Shown here: positions 23,874-33,078 of the stretch, one piece after another
Layout of the letters: each line of letters begins with the position of its first letter
How positions within the stretch are numbered: position 1 is the stretch's first letter
DNA from: Streptomyces sp. WM6378
Lineage (GTDB): Bacteria > Actinomycetota > Actinomycetes > Streptomycetales > Streptomycetaceae
Direction of reading: 5' to 3'
NCBI RefSeq assembly: GCF_001279695.1
Contig: NZ_LGDD01000328.1
Coordinates: 1-64,000, forward strand
DNA length: 64,000 nt
Translations under genes and position numbers: made by a program
Notes under the pieces: generated by a model
The model's input: only the letters and a program-made list of their open reading frames with translations
The model's database searches: none
Told to the model about the DNA's origin: nothing

Positions 23874-23906
23874 GGCAGGGCCCCGTCAGCGTGACGGGGC
23901 CCTGCC
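23874..23906 (-). terminator. Intra-operon attenuator between dasA and dasB
   Basis: GGCAGGGCCCCGTCA (23874-23888) pairs with TGACGGGGCCCTGCC (23892-23906), a 15-base-pair stem with a 3-base loop. Position just after dasA suggests partial termination and transcript stabilisation, giving more DasA than DasBC. Confidence 0.7.
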
Positions 23907-23912
23907 CAAAGG

Positions 23913-25193
23913 TCACTTGGTGTTGATGACCTTGTCGATCGCGGCGTCCGCGTCCTTCGCGGCGGCCTCGACCGTCTTCTTACCGGTGCCAATGGCCTGG
24001 AGCATGTCCTGGAGGGTCTTGGCCTTCTCGACCTGGCCCCAGCCCGGCGCCATCGGGACGAACCAGCTGGACTCGGCCGCGGTGGCCGGGACGGCCGTCT
24101 TCGGGTCCGACTTCAGCGGCGCGAGGTCCGTCTTGTTGTTGGGCAGGTTGCCCTTGGCGATCAGGCCCTTCTGGCCCTGGGTGCCGGTGAACGCGTTGAT
24201 CCACTCGGCGGCGAGCGCCTGCGCCTTGGACTTGACCGGAACCGCGAGGTCCGAGCCGCCGAGGAAGACCGGCATGGCCTTGCCTGACGGGGCCGGCATC
24301 ACGAAGCTCTCGATCTTGTCGGCGAGCTTGCCGACCTTGTCGTTCTCCGGCAGGGCGGCGTTGGCGCCCTCCCAGGCCGGGCTGAAGACGAGGGCCGACT
24401 TGCCCTGGCCGTAGACGATGGGACGGTCGGACTCGTCCTTCGTCTTGTCGCCCTTCATGTACTTGTCGACGACGTTCTTGAACTCGGTGAGGCCCTTGAT
24501 GGACTCCGGCGAGGACAGGTTGGCCTTGAACTTGTCGCCGTCCTGCTTGGCGATGGAGCCGCCGGCGTCGTACACGAAGGACATGGCCGCGTACCAGTCA
24601 CGGGTGGGCTGGTACCAGGCGCTGAACTTGTCGCCCTGCTTCGCCTGGATCTTGTCCAGGTCGGCGGTCAGCTCGGTGTACGTCTTCGGGGTCGCGGTGA
24701 TGCCCGAGTCGGCGGCGATGTCCTTGCGCCAGGTCGCCGTGCGGCCACCGGCGTAGTAGGGGACGCCGTAGGTCTTGCCGTCGTACGAGACCGAGGCCTT
24801 GAGGCCGTCCAGCCAGGCGGCGGAGTTGTCGAACTTCGACGGGTCGATCTCGGCGAACGCGCCCTTGACCGAGTAGGCGAGCATCTCGGTGTTGCCCATC
24901 TCCACGACGTCCGGCGCCTTGTCGGTGGCGAGGACGGCGTCGAGCTTGGCGTTCTTGTCCGGCCAGCCGTAGTACTCGTGGTTGATCTTCAGGCCGGGGT
25001 GCTTGGCGACGATCGCGTCGTCGGCCGCCTTGACCAGCTCGGGCCAGTTCTTCTGCGCGTCGACCGTCAGCCAGACGGTGAGCTCCTTGGCGTCGCCCCC
25101 CGCGGCGCCGTCCTTCTTGTCGCTGCCGCCGCACGCCGCGGCGCCGATCATGATGCCCGCGACGCCGATCGCCGCGATGAGCTTGCGCTTCAC
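23913..25193 (-). CDS. dasA: Chitobiose-binding lipoprotein DasA
   Basis: A 426-residue extracellular solute-binding lipoprotein (family 1). It begins KRKLIAAIGVAGIMIGAAAC; the cysteine in AAACGG is the lipidated residue after signal cleavage. The mature protein has the two-lobed sugar-binding fold, with GWPDKNAKLDAVLATDKAPD in lobe 1 and GQGKSALVFSPAWEG near the hinge. It captures N,N'-diacetylchitobiose for DasBC. I chose GTG 25193 because GAGGAG lies just upstream; an in-frame ATG at 25247 adds 18 residues without signal-peptide character. Two dre sites lie upstream, and dasR is divergent. Confidence 0.92.
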   Translation of the reverse strand: MKRKLIAAIGVAGIMIGAAACGGSDKKDGAAGGDAKELTVWLTVDAQKNWPELVKAADDAIVAKHPGLKINHEYYGWPDKNAKLDAVLATDKAPDVVEMGNTEMLAYSVKGAFAEIDPSKFDNSAAWLDGLKASVSYDGKTYGVPYYAGGRTATWRKDIAADSGITATPKTYTELTADLDKIQAKQGDKFSAWYQPTRDWYAAMSFVYDAGGSIAKQDGDKFKANLSSPESIKGLTEFKNVVDKYMKGDKTKDESDRPIVYGQGKSALVFSPAWEGANAALPENDKVGKLADKIESFVMPAPSGKAMPVFLGGSDLAVPVKSKAQALAAEWINAFTGTQGQKGLIAKGNLPNNKTDLAPLKSDPKTAVPATAAESSWFVPMAPGWGQVEKAKTLQDMLQAIGTGKKTVEAAAKDADAAIDKVINTK

Positions 25194-25298
25194 GCCACTC
25201 TCCTCAGGGATGACTGACCCCGTTGTCTTCTTCGTGGCCCCGCCCACCGCGATGCCGCATACGACGAGTACTGCCCGTGGGGCTGGGTTCTGGTCTTT

Positions 25299-25314
25299 AA
25301 TGGTTTAGACCAGT
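25299..25314. promoter_or_regulatory. DasR operator 1 (dre)
   Basis: AATGGTTTAGACCAGT, one core mismatch from TGGTCTAGACCA. A second half, CTGGTC, lies just upstream at about 25289-25294 and pairs with the GACCAG at 25308-25313, giving extended symmetry. Confidence 0.75.
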
Positions 25315-25322
25315 ACCGGGAG

Positions 25323-25338
25323 CTTGGCCTAGACCTTT
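25323..25338 (-). promoter_or_regulatory. DasR operator 2 in the dasA promoter
   Basis: CTTGGCCTAGACCTTT on the plus strand. Read toward dasA, TTGACA lies about 9 bases before GGTCTAGGCC, so the site overlaps the presumed dasA promoter. Confidence 0.65.
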
Positions 25339-25479
25339 AGGGGTGTCAAGAGTCGATAAGAACGCTGAGACCGTCCGTTATCGGACCGACACCTCACCGC
25401 CCGGCCCGCCCCACAACTCCGCCCCCAGCGGCCCGATCCGGCCTGCGCCGGGCTGCCCGCGGAAGGCCCTCTGGGCTTT

Positions 25480-25495
25480 AATGGTTTAGACCAAC
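25480..25495 (+). promoter_or_regulatory. DasR operator 3 upstream of dasR
   Basis: AATGGTTTAGACCAAC, with the same core as operator 1. It lies about 180 bases before the chosen dasR start and suggests autoregulation. Confidence 0.65.
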
Positions 25496-25574
25496 TTGCA
25501 CACTTCCCCGCACGTCCGCCGCGTGGCGGTGTATAAGAAGGGCTGTCGATCGCGTTACCGGACCGACACCCTGA

Positions 25575-26435
<861 letters not shown>

Positions 26436-26457
26436 GCGCGCCCTCCCGGCCGCCCAG

Positions 26458-26476
26458 CCGTCCGGAATCCGGACGG
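26458..26476 (+). terminator. Short hairpin after dasR
   Basis: CCGTCCGG-AAT-CCGGACGG, an 8-base-pair stem 22 bases past the dasR stop. It may separate dasR from the downstream symporter unit. TTCCCT, 17 bases, TAGATT follows at about 26481-26509 as a possible new promoter. Confidence 0.45.
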
Positions 26477-26567
26477 GGGTTCCCTTGACCGAATCTCTCC
26501 CCTAGATTTCCTGCGCATTACCAAGTGATCCAACGCACAGGTGATCGTGAGGGGACGGAGCCACCCA

Positions 26568-26855
26568 ATGCCGGATTCGACAGAAGTGAGGAGACCGGTG
26601 ATCACGCCCTTGCGCGTGGTCATCGCGCTCTGCCTGATCGCGCCCTTCGTGGCGATGCTGTGGGTGAGCTCGTACGCCAAGACCGACCCGGCGCTCGGCG
26701 GCATCCCGTTCTTCTACTGGTACCAGATGCTCTGGGTGCTGATCTCGACCGCACTCACGATGATCGCGTACAAGCTGTGGCAGCACGACCAGCGCTCGCG
26801 CGCCGCCTCCGCCCCGCACACCTCCGACGACGACAAGGGGGGTGCGTCCAAGTGA
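26568..26855 (+). CDS. DUF3311 small membrane protein
   Basis: A 95-residue protein with two hydrophobic segments (about residues 13-33 and 47-68) and a charged C-terminus rich in Asp and Lys. This fits the DUF3311 proteins that commonly precede sodium:solute symporters and are presumed accessory subunits. I chose ATG 26568 with GGAG upstream over an in-frame ATG at 26541. Its stop overlaps the symporter GTG by 4 bases, so the two are translationally coupled. Confidence 0.8.
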   Translation: MPDSTEVRRPVITPLRVVIALCLIAPFVAMLWVSSYAKTDPALGGIPFFYWYQMLWVLISTALTMIAYKLWQHDQRSRAASAPHTSDDDKGGASK

Positions 26856-28471
26856 AGGACGGCGTGAACGGCGTCGCGCTCGGCGTCTTCATCTTCTTCT
26901 TCCTGGCCGTCACGGTCATCGGCTTCATGGCGGCCCGCTGGCGCAAGGCCGAGAACGAGGCGAGCCTGGACGAATGGGGCCTGGGCGGGCGGTCGTTCGG
27001 CACCTGGGTCACCTGGTTCCTGCTCGGCGGCGACCTCTACACGGCCTATACGTTCGTGGCCGTACCGGCGGCGATCTACGCGGCGGGCGCGGCGGGCTTC
27101 TTCGCGGTCCCGTACACGATCCTCGTCTACCCGCTGATCTTCACGTTCCTGCCGCGCCTGTGGTCGGTCTCGCACAAGCACGGCTACGTCACCACCTCGG
27201 ACTTCGTGCGGGGCCGATTCGGCTCCAAGGGCCTGTCCCTCGCGGTCGCGGTCACCGGCATCCTCGCGACGATGCCGTACATCGCGCTCCAACTCGTCGG
27301 CATCCAGGCCGTGTTGGACGTCATGGGCGTGGGCGGCGAGTCCAACAACTGGTTCGTGAAGGACCTGCCGCTGCTCATCGCGTTCGCGGTGCTCGCGGCG
27401 TACACGTACTCGTCCGGCCTTCGCGCGCCCGCGCTGATCGCATTCGTGAAGGACGGCCTGATCTACCTGGTGATCGCGGTGGCGATCATCTACATCCCGA
27501 TCAAGCTGGGCGGCTTCGACGCCATCTTCAGCGCGGCGCAGCACAAGTTCGCGGGTCCGCCCGGCGGCAAGCCGACCGGGGCCATCGCACCCGGCGAGTC
27601 GAGCCAGTGGACGTACGCCACGCTCGCGCTCGGCTCGGCGCTGGCGCTGTTCATGTACCCGCACTCGATCACCGCGACGCTGTCCTCGCGCAGCCGCAAC
27701 GTGATCCGCCGCAACACCACGATCCTGCCGCTGTACTCGCTGATGCTGGGCCTGCTCGCACTGCTCGGCTTCATGGCGATCGCGGCGGGCGTCAAGGTCA
27801 GCAACGGGCAGCTCGCCATTCCGCAGCTCTTCGAGGACATGTTCCCCGACTGGTTCGCGGGCGTCGCCTTCGCGGCGATCGGCATCGGCGCGCTGGTCCC
27901 GGCGGCCATCATGTCGATCGCGGCCGCGAACCTTTTCACCCGCAACATCTACAAGGACTTCCTCAAGCCGGACGCGTCGCCCGCGCAGGAGGCCAAGGTC
28001 TCCAAGCTGGTCTCGCTGGTGGTGAAGGTCGGCGCCCTGGTCTTCGTCCTGACCATGGACAAGACGGTCGCCATCAACTTCCAGCTCCTGGGCGGCATCT
28101 GGATCCTGCAGACCTTCCCGGCCCTGGTCGGCGGCCTGTTCACGCGCTGGTTCCACCGCTGGGCGCTGCTCGCGGGCTGGGCGGTCGGCATGGCGTACGG
28201 CACGCTCGCCGCGTACGGGGTGGCCTCGCCCACCCAGAAGCACTTCGGCGGCTCCTCGAAGGAGATCCCGGGCATCGGCGAGATCGGCTACATCGGCCTC
28301 ACCGCGTTCGTCCTGAACGTGGTGGTGACGGTCGTCCTCACGGTCGTCCTGCGCGCCCTGAAGGCCCCCGACGGCGTCGACGAGACCTCGCCCGCCGACT
28401 ACACGGCGGACGCGGGCGACCCGGGCGTGGCCACGGAACTCCCCCCGGCGACGGCCGGCTCGGCCCACTGA
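26852..28471 (+). CDS. Sodium:solute symporter (monocarboxylate/MctC-like)
   Basis: A 539-residue SSS-family symporter with about thirteen membrane helices. It couples sodium or proton entry to uptake of an organic solute across the cytoplasmic membrane. Family features include the EWGLGGRSFGTWVTWFLLGG start and YTYSSGLRAPALIAFVKDG. A long hydrophilic loop near residues 225-255 and a polar C-terminal tail are also seen. Together with DUF3311 it resembles MctC-type carriers of acetate, pyruvate or propionate; the substrate is not determined by sequence. GTG 26852 follows a GGGGGG-rich site and overlaps DUF3311. A strong hairpin follows the stop. Confidence 0.87.
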   Translation: MKDGVNGVALGVFIFFFLAVTVIGFMAARWRKAENEASLDEWGLGGRSFGTWVTWFLLGGDLYTAYTFVAVPAAIYAAGAAGFFAVPYTILVYPLIFTFLPRLWSVSHKHGYVTTSDFVRGRFGSKGLSLAVAVTGILATMPYIALQLVGIQAVLDVMGVGGESNNWFVKDLPLLIAFAVLAAYTYSSGLRAPALIAFVKDGLIYLVIAVAIIYIPIKLGGFDAIFSAAQHKFAGPPGGKPTGAIAPGESSQWTYATLALGSALALFMYPHSITATLSSRSRNVIRRNTTILPLYSLMLGLLALLGFMAIAAGVKVSNGQLAIPQLFEDMFPDWFAGVAFAAIGIGALVPAAIMSIAAANLFTRNIYKDFLKPDASPAQEAKVSKLVSLVVKVGALVFVLTMDKTVAINFQLLGGIWILQTFPALVGGLFTRWFHRWALLAGWAVGMAYGTLAAYGVASPTQKHFGGSSKEIPGIGEIGYIGLTAFVLNVVVTVVLTVVLRALKAPDGVDETSPADYTADAGDPGVATELPPATAGSAH

Positions 28472-28491
28472 GTTCCCCTGTCGGTACGCGA

Positions 28492-28528
28492 AAGGGCCGC
28501 CGCATCCCGGGAGGGTGCGGCGGCCCTT
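28492..28528 (+). terminator. Terminator after the symporter gene
   Basis: AAGGGCCGCCGCA (28492-28504) pairs with TGCGGCGGCCCTT (28516-28528), a 13-base-pair stem with an 11-base loop followed by CT. Confidence 0.78.
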
Positions 28529-28586
28529 CTGCGTAGGCCGTCAGTGCGCCCACGTAGGGATCAACGGCGAAGCCGTGCCCCGCGCG

Positions 28587-28634
28587 ACACAACATGTGGG
28601 GGGTGCCACGCACAGCGCCCCCCACATGTATGCT
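28587..28634 (+). promoter_or_regulatory. Tandem NrdR-like boxes in the nrdAB promoter
   Basis: ACACAACATGTGGGGG (28587-28602) and CCCCCACATGTATGCT (28619-28634) each centre on ACATGT, with centres 32 bases apart, about three helical turns. The first matches 11 of 16 positions of the NrdR box as I remember it, the second about 8. A TATGCT -10-like element overlaps the second box. The two ACATGTGGGGGG/CCCCCCACATGT arms are also an inverted repeat. Confidence 0.55.
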
Positions 28635-28639
28635 CGTCC

Positions 28640-28790
28640 TCGCTGTCGCCGCAGGGGAATCCGGTTCGAATCCGGAACTGTCCCGCAACGGTATGACCCG
28701 TACCCCTTTGTACGGGCCGAGTCCGATGACCTGCCGATGGCGCGTCCGGGTCGACCGAACCGGATGCCAGACGTCCGGGCCTCGCGGTTG
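28640..28790 (+). ncRNA. Cobalamin (B12) riboswitch
   Basis: The core motifs are in order: GCCGCAGGGGAATCCGG, CCGGAACTGTCCCGCAACGG, the B12 box GAGTCCGATGACCTGCC (28719-28735), and GGATGCCAGACGT. A CGGTTGGGCCGG segment follows before the nrdA start and may form the expression platform. Boundaries are approximate. In S. coelicolor the nrdABS operon is known to be repressed by B12 through such an element, so the class II enzyme is used when B12 is available. Confidence 0.92.
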
Positions 28791-28878
28791 GGCCGGTGGA
28801 CGACGCGCTCAGGGCTGCCCCGACGCGCGCCGACGCCTCCTCCGAAAGGCCCCGTGCCGAGCGAGGGAGTGCCCCCAC

Positions 28879-31281
28879 GTGACCATCGCCCCTGCGGATC
28901 CCGCTTCAGCGATCACCGAAGAGTTGGCCGATGCCCCGGGGACCGCGCTGCTGCGGACCCTGACGGACCTCACCGCCGACCTCGCGGACACCGACCCCGG
29001 CCGGGTCGCCGCCGCCGCGCTGCGGGGCCGCAACGCCCGTTCCGACGAGGCCGAGCTGCGCGAGCTGGCCACCGAGGCGGCCGCGGGGCTCATCTCCGAG
29101 GACCCGGCGTACTCCCGCCTCGCCGCCCGGCTCCTGACCATCACCATCGCCGAAGAGGCCGCGACCCAGGGCGCGGTGTCGTTCTCCGCCTCGGTCGCCG
29201 TAGGCCACCGCGAGGGCCTGATCGCCGACCGCACCGCCGACTTCGTCGACGCCCACGCCGACCGCCTCGACGCGCTGGTGGACGCGGCCCTCGCCGACGG
29301 CGCCGACGACCGCTTCGGCTACTTCGGCCTGCGCACCCTCTACTCCCGCTACCTGCTGCGCCACCCGATCACCCGCAAGGTCGTCGAGACCCCCCAGCAC
29401 TTCATGCTGCGCGTGGCGTCCGGCCTCGCCGAGGACGAGTCGGTTCGCGCCCTGGACGAAGTGGCGTCCCTGTACGGCCTGATGAGCCGCCTGGACTACC
29501 TGCCGTCCTCCCCCACGCTCTTCAACTCCGGCACCCGGCACCCCCAGATGTCGTCGTGCTATCTGCTCGACTCGCCGCTGGACGAGCTCGACTCGATCTA
29601 CGACCGCTACCACCAGGTCGCCCGGCTCTCGAAGCATGCGGGCGGCATCGGCCTCTCGTACTCCCGCATCCGCGGCCGCGGTTCGCTGATCCGGGGCACC
29701 AACGGCCACTCCAACGGCATCGTCCCGTTCCTCAAGACCCTTGACGCGTCGGTGGCCGCGGTCAACCAGGGCGGCCGGCGCAAGGGCGCGGCCGCGGTGT
29801 ACCTGGAGACCTGGCACTCCGACATCGAGGAGTTCCTGGAGCTGCGCGACAACACCGGCGAGGACCAGCGCCGTACGCACAACCTGAACCTCGCGCACTG
29901 GATCCCCGACGAGTTCATGCGCCGGGTCGACGCCGACGGCCAGTGGTCGCTGTTCTCGCCGGCCGACGTGCCCGAGCTCGTCGACCTGTGGGGCGAGGAG
30001 TTCGACGCCGCCTACCGCAAGGCCGAGGCGGCCGGGCTCGCCCAGAAGACCATGCCGGCGCGGGACCTGTACGGCCGCATGATGCGCACCCTCGCGCAGA
30101 CCGGCAACGGCTGGATGACGTTCAAGGACGCCTCCAACCGCACCGCCAACCAGACGGCCGAGCCGGGACACACCGTCCACTCCTCCAACCTGTGCACCGA
30201 GATCCTGGAGGTGACGGACGACGGCGAGACGGCCGTCTGCAACCTCGGCTCGGTCAACCTCGGCGCGTTCGTCGTGGGCGACGGGATCGACTGGGAGCGC
30301 CTGGACGAGACCGTCCGCACCGCCGTGACCTTCCTCGACCGGGTCGTCGACATCAACTTCTACCCGACCGAGCAGGCCGGCCGCTCCAACGCCAAGTGGC
30401 GCCCGGTGGGCCTGGGCGCGATGGGTCTGCAGGACGTCTTCTTCAAGCTGCGCCTGCCCTTCGACTCCCCCGAGGCGAGGGCGCTTTCCACCCAGCTCTC
30501 CGAGCGGATCATGCTCACGGCGTACGAGGCCTCCACGGACCTCGCCGAGCGCAACGGCCCGCTGCCCGCCTGGGACAAGACCCGCACCGCGCGCGGCGTG
30601 CTGCACCCCGACCACTACGACGTCGAGCTGACCTGGCCGGAGCGCTGGGCGGCCCTGCGGGAACGTATCGCCAAGGTCGGCATGCGCAACTCGCTGCTCC
30701 TCGCGATCGCCCCGACCGCGACCATCGCGTCCATCGCGGGCGTGTACGAGTGCATCGAGCCGCAGGTCTCCAACCTCTTCAAGCGCGAGACGCTGAGTGG
30801 CGAATTCCTCCAGGTGAACGGCTACTTGGTGGAGGAGCTCAAGAACCTGGGCGTGTGGGACGCGCAGTCCCGCGAGGCGCTGCGCGAGGCGAGCGGCTCG
30901 GTGCAGGACTTCGGGTGGATCCCGGCCGACGTGCGCGCGCTGTACCGCACGGCGTGGGAGATCCCGCAGCGCGGCCTGATCGACATGGCCGCGGCCCGCA
31001 CCCCCTTCCTCGACCAGTCGCAGTCCCTGAACCTGTTCCTGGAGACGCCCACCATCGGCAAGCTGTCGTCGATGTACGCGTACGCCTGGAAGCAGGGCCT
31101 GAAGACGACGTACTACCTGCGCTCGCGCCCGGCGACGAAGATCGCCCGCGCCGCCCAGGCCACCCCCACCATCCTCCCCCGGCCTTCGGCGGGGGGACCC
31201 CCAGTCCAGCAGGCGGCCCCCGACGCCGACGCGATCGCCTGCTCGCTCGAAAACCCCGAGTCCTGCGAGGCCTGCCAGTAA
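28879..31281 (+). CDS. nrdA: Class Ia ribonucleotide reductase, large subunit
   Basis: An 800-residue reductase subunit that makes dNDPs from NDPs with NrdB under oxygen. The alpha/beta barrel begins near residue 145, after SSPTLFNSG. The cysteine of MSSCYLLDSP is one of the redox pair, and NLCTEI (N-x-C-x-E) holds the thiyl-radical cysteine region. Paired tyrosines for radical transfer lie near the C-terminus in YAYAWKQGLKTTYYLR. The tail ends CEACQ, the disulfide shuttle pair. I see no clear ATP-cone at the N-terminus, so activity control may be reduced. GTG 28879 has GGGAG upstream. Transcription is gated by the riboswitch and NrdR-like boxes, and its stop overlaps nrdB by 1 base. Confidence 0.94.
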   Translation: MTIAPADPASAITEELADAPGTALLRTLTDLTADLADTDPGRVAAAALRGRNARSDEAELRELATEAAAGLISEDPAYSRLAARLLTITIAEEAATQGAVSFSASVAVGHREGLIADRTADFVDAHADRLDALVDAALADGADDRFGYFGLRTLYSRYLLRHPITRKVVETPQHFMLRVASGLAEDESVRALDEVASLYGLMSRLDYLPSSPTLFNSGTRHPQMSSCYLLDSPLDELDSIYDRYHQVARLSKHAGGIGLSYSRIRGRGSLIRGTNGHSNGIVPFLKTLDASVAAVNQGGRRKGAAAVYLETWHSDIEEFLELRDNTGEDQRRTHNLNLAHWIPDEFMRRVDADGQWSLFSPADVPELVDLWGEEFDAAYRKAEAAGLAQKTMPARDLYGRMMRTLAQTGNGWMTFKDASNRTANQTAEPGHTVHSSNLCTEILEVTDDGETAVCNLGSVNLGAFVVGDGIDWERLDETVRTAVTFLDRVVDINFYPTEQAGRSNAKWRPVGLGAMGLQDVFFKLRLPFDSPEARALSTQLSERIMLTAYEASTDLAERNGPLPAWDKTRTARGVLHPDHYDVELTWPERWAALRERIAKVGMRNSLLLAIAPTATIASIAGVYECIEPQVSNLFKRETLSGEFLQVNGYLVEELKNLGVWDAQSREALREASGSVQDFGWIPADVRALYRTAWEIPQRGLIDMAAARTPFLDQSQSLNLFLETPTIGKLSSMYAYAWKQGLKTTYYLRSRPATKIARAAQATPTILPRPSAGGPPVQQAAPDADAIACSLENPESCEACQ

Positions 31282-32294
31282 TGAGCAACACCGAAAAGAA
31301 CCTTCTCGACCCGGGCTTCGAGCTGACCCTGCGTCCCATGCGCTACCCGGACTTCTACGAGCGCTACCGGGACGCGATCAAGAACACCTGGACCGTCGAG
31401 GAGGTCGACCTCCACTCCGACGTCGCCGACCTCGCGAAGCTCACGCCGGGCGAGCAGCACATGATCGGCCGCCTGGTCGCGTTCTTCGCGACGGGCGACT
31501 CGATCGTCTCCAACAACCTGGTGCTCACCCTCTACAAGCACATCAACTCCCCCGAAGCGCGGCTCTACTTGAGCCGTCAGCTCTTCGAGGAGGCCGTGCA
31601 CGTCCAGTTCTATCTGACGCTGCTCGACACCTACCTCCCCGACCCGGAGGACCGCGCGGCCGCGTTCGACGCGGTCGAGGAGATCCCCTCGATCCGCGAG
31701 AAGGCGCAGTTCTGCTTCAAGTGGATGGACTCGGTGGAGAAGATCGAGCGCCTGGAGACCAAGGCCGACCGCCGCCGTTTCCTGCTCAACCTGATCTGCT
31801 TCGCGGCGTGCATCGAGGGCCTGTTCTTCTACGGCGCCTTCGCCTACGTCTACTGGTTCCGCAGCCGGGGTCTGCTGCACGGCCTCGCGACCGGCACCAA
31901 CTGGGTGTTCCGCGACGAGACGATGCACATGAACTTCGCCTTCGAGGTCGTGGACACCGTCCGCAAGGAGGAGCCGGACCTCTTCGACGATCTGCTTCAG
32001 GAGCAGGTCACCGACATGATCAAGGAGGCGGTCGAGGCGGAGCTCCAGTTCGGCCGCGACCTGTGCGGCGACGGCCTGCCCGGCATGAACACCGAGTCGA
32101 TGCGCGAGTACCTGGAGTGCGTCGCCGACCAGCGCCTGACCCGGCTCGGCTTCCCGGCGGTGTACGGCTCGTCGAACCCGTTCTCGTTCATGGAGCTCCA
32201 GGGCGTCCAGGAGCTGACGAACTTCTTCGAGCGCCGCCCGTCCGCCTACCAGGTGGCGGTCGAGGGCTCGGTGGGCTTCGACGAGGACTTCTAG
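31281..32294 (+). CDS. nrdB: Class Ia ribonucleotide reductase, small subunit
   Basis: A 337-residue ferritin-like R2 subunit holding the diiron-tyrosyl radical cofactor. The E-x2-H-x3-Y motif EEAVHVQFY (near residues 98-106) supplies two ligands and the radical tyrosine. CIEGLFFYGAF gives the next glutamate, and RDETMHMNF gives the last Glu/His pair. The presence of tyrosine argues for a class Ia enzyme rather than the class Ic Phe form. ATG 31281 overlaps the nrdA stop (TAATG), ensuring coupled synthesis. In S. coelicolor a third gene, nrdS, completes the operon, as I recall; here a strong terminator follows directly and no nrdS is present. Confidence 0.94.
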   Translation: MSNTEKNLLDPGFELTLRPMRYPDFYERYRDAIKNTWTVEEVDLHSDVADLAKLTPGEQHMIGRLVAFFATGDSIVSNNLVLTLYKHINSPEARLYLSRQLFEEAVHVQFYLTLLDTYLPDPEDRAAAFDAVEEIPSIREKAQFCFKWMDSVEKIERLETKADRRRFLLNLICFAACIEGLFFYGAFAYVYWFRSRGLLHGLATGTNWVFRDETMHMNFAFEVVDTVRKEEPDLFDDLLQEQVTDMIKEAVEAELQFGRDLCGDGLPGMNTESMREYLECVADQRLTRLGFPAVYGSSNPFSFMELQGVQELTNFFERRPSAYQVAVEGSVGFDEDF

Positions 32295-32305
32295 TCCCCC
32301 ACATA

Positions 32306-32358
32306 CGTAAGGCGTGAGGCTCCGCTGCCACGGGGGGAGCGGAGCCTCACGCCTTACG
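32306..32358. terminator. Bidirectional terminator between nrdB and def
   Basis: A perfect 21-base-pair stem: 32306-32326 (CGTAAGGCGTGAGGCTCC plus GCT) pairs with 32338-32358 around an 11-base loop, followed by GGTTTT on the plus strand. Confidence 0.85.
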
Positions 32359-32387
32359 GTTTTGCGCCAACTGCCTTACGGGGAACG

Positions 32388-33020
32388 TCAGTTGTTGGGC
32401 ACGGTCTCGTAGCGGGCCGCGCCCTCCGCCATCTGCTTCAGCGCGTCCTTGCGGTCGCGCTTGGAGAGGCGGTCGATGTACAGGTACCCGTACAGGTGGT
32501 CCGTCTCGTGCTGGAGGCAGCGCGCGAAGTAGCCGGTGCCGCGCACCTTGACCGGGTTGCCCTCGGCGTCCTGGCCGGTGACCACCGCGTAGTCGGGGCG
32601 GGCGAGCTCGGCGTACGCGGTCGGCACGGACAGGCAGCCCTCGTTGGACTCGTCCAGGACGCGCAGCTCGGACGGCAGCTCTTCGAGGACCGGGTTGCAG
32701 ACGACGCCGACGTGCCGGACGCCCTCGTCGTCCATGCAGTCGTAGACGAAGACCTTGAGGTCCACACCGATCTGGTTGGCGGCCAGGCCCACGCCCTCGG
32801 CCGCCTTCTGGCTGGCGAACATGTCGTCGATGAGCTTCGCGAGCTCGCCGTCGAACTCGGTGACGTCCTTGCACTCCTTGTGGAGCACCGGGTTGCCGAC
32901 GACCGTGATCGGGCGGGCGGTGCCGCGCTCGCGGTAGGCCAGCTCGCGCGCCTCGCAGTCCTCCGTGTCCACGACGAACCCGTCGTTCTCGACCTGCTGG
33001 TCCGTCTCCTGCTGCGCCAT
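32388..33020 (-). CDS. def: Peptide deformylase
   Basis: A 210-residue metallo-deformylase that removes the formyl group from nascent proteins. All three motifs are present: [10 protein letters not shown] (near residue 76), NEGCLSVP (near 124, with the metal-binding Cys) and QHETDHL (near 168, with both His ligands and the catalytic Glu). A 35-residue acidic N-terminal extension precedes the usual enzyme start. Streptomycetes carry several deformylases, so this one need not be the essential copy. It is read leftward after a TPR-protein gene, with 58 bases between them, and faces nrdB across a strong terminator. Confidence 0.93.
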   Translation of the reverse strand: MAQQETDQQVENDGFVVDTEDCEARELAYRERGTARPITVVGNPVLHKECKDVTEFDGELAKLIDDMFASQKAAEGVGLAANQIGVDLKVFVYDCMDDEGVRHVGVVCNPVLEELPSELRVLDESNEGCLSVPTAYAELARPDYAVVTGQDAEGNPVKVRGTGYFARCLQHETDHLYGYLYIDRLSKRDRKDALKQMAEGAARYETVPNN

Positions 33021-33078
33021 GTCCGCCGTAAGCCTTCCTGAAAACCCGATTCCGATCCCATACAGACTAAGGCGTGGC

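Larger units (their letters stand above)
28472..28878 (+). other. Control region of nrdAB
   Basis: A 407-base gap containing, in order, the symporter terminator, tandem NrdR-like boxes around a candidate promoter, and a cobalamin riboswitch that runs nearly to the nrdA start. No protein gene is supported here. Confidence 0.8.
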
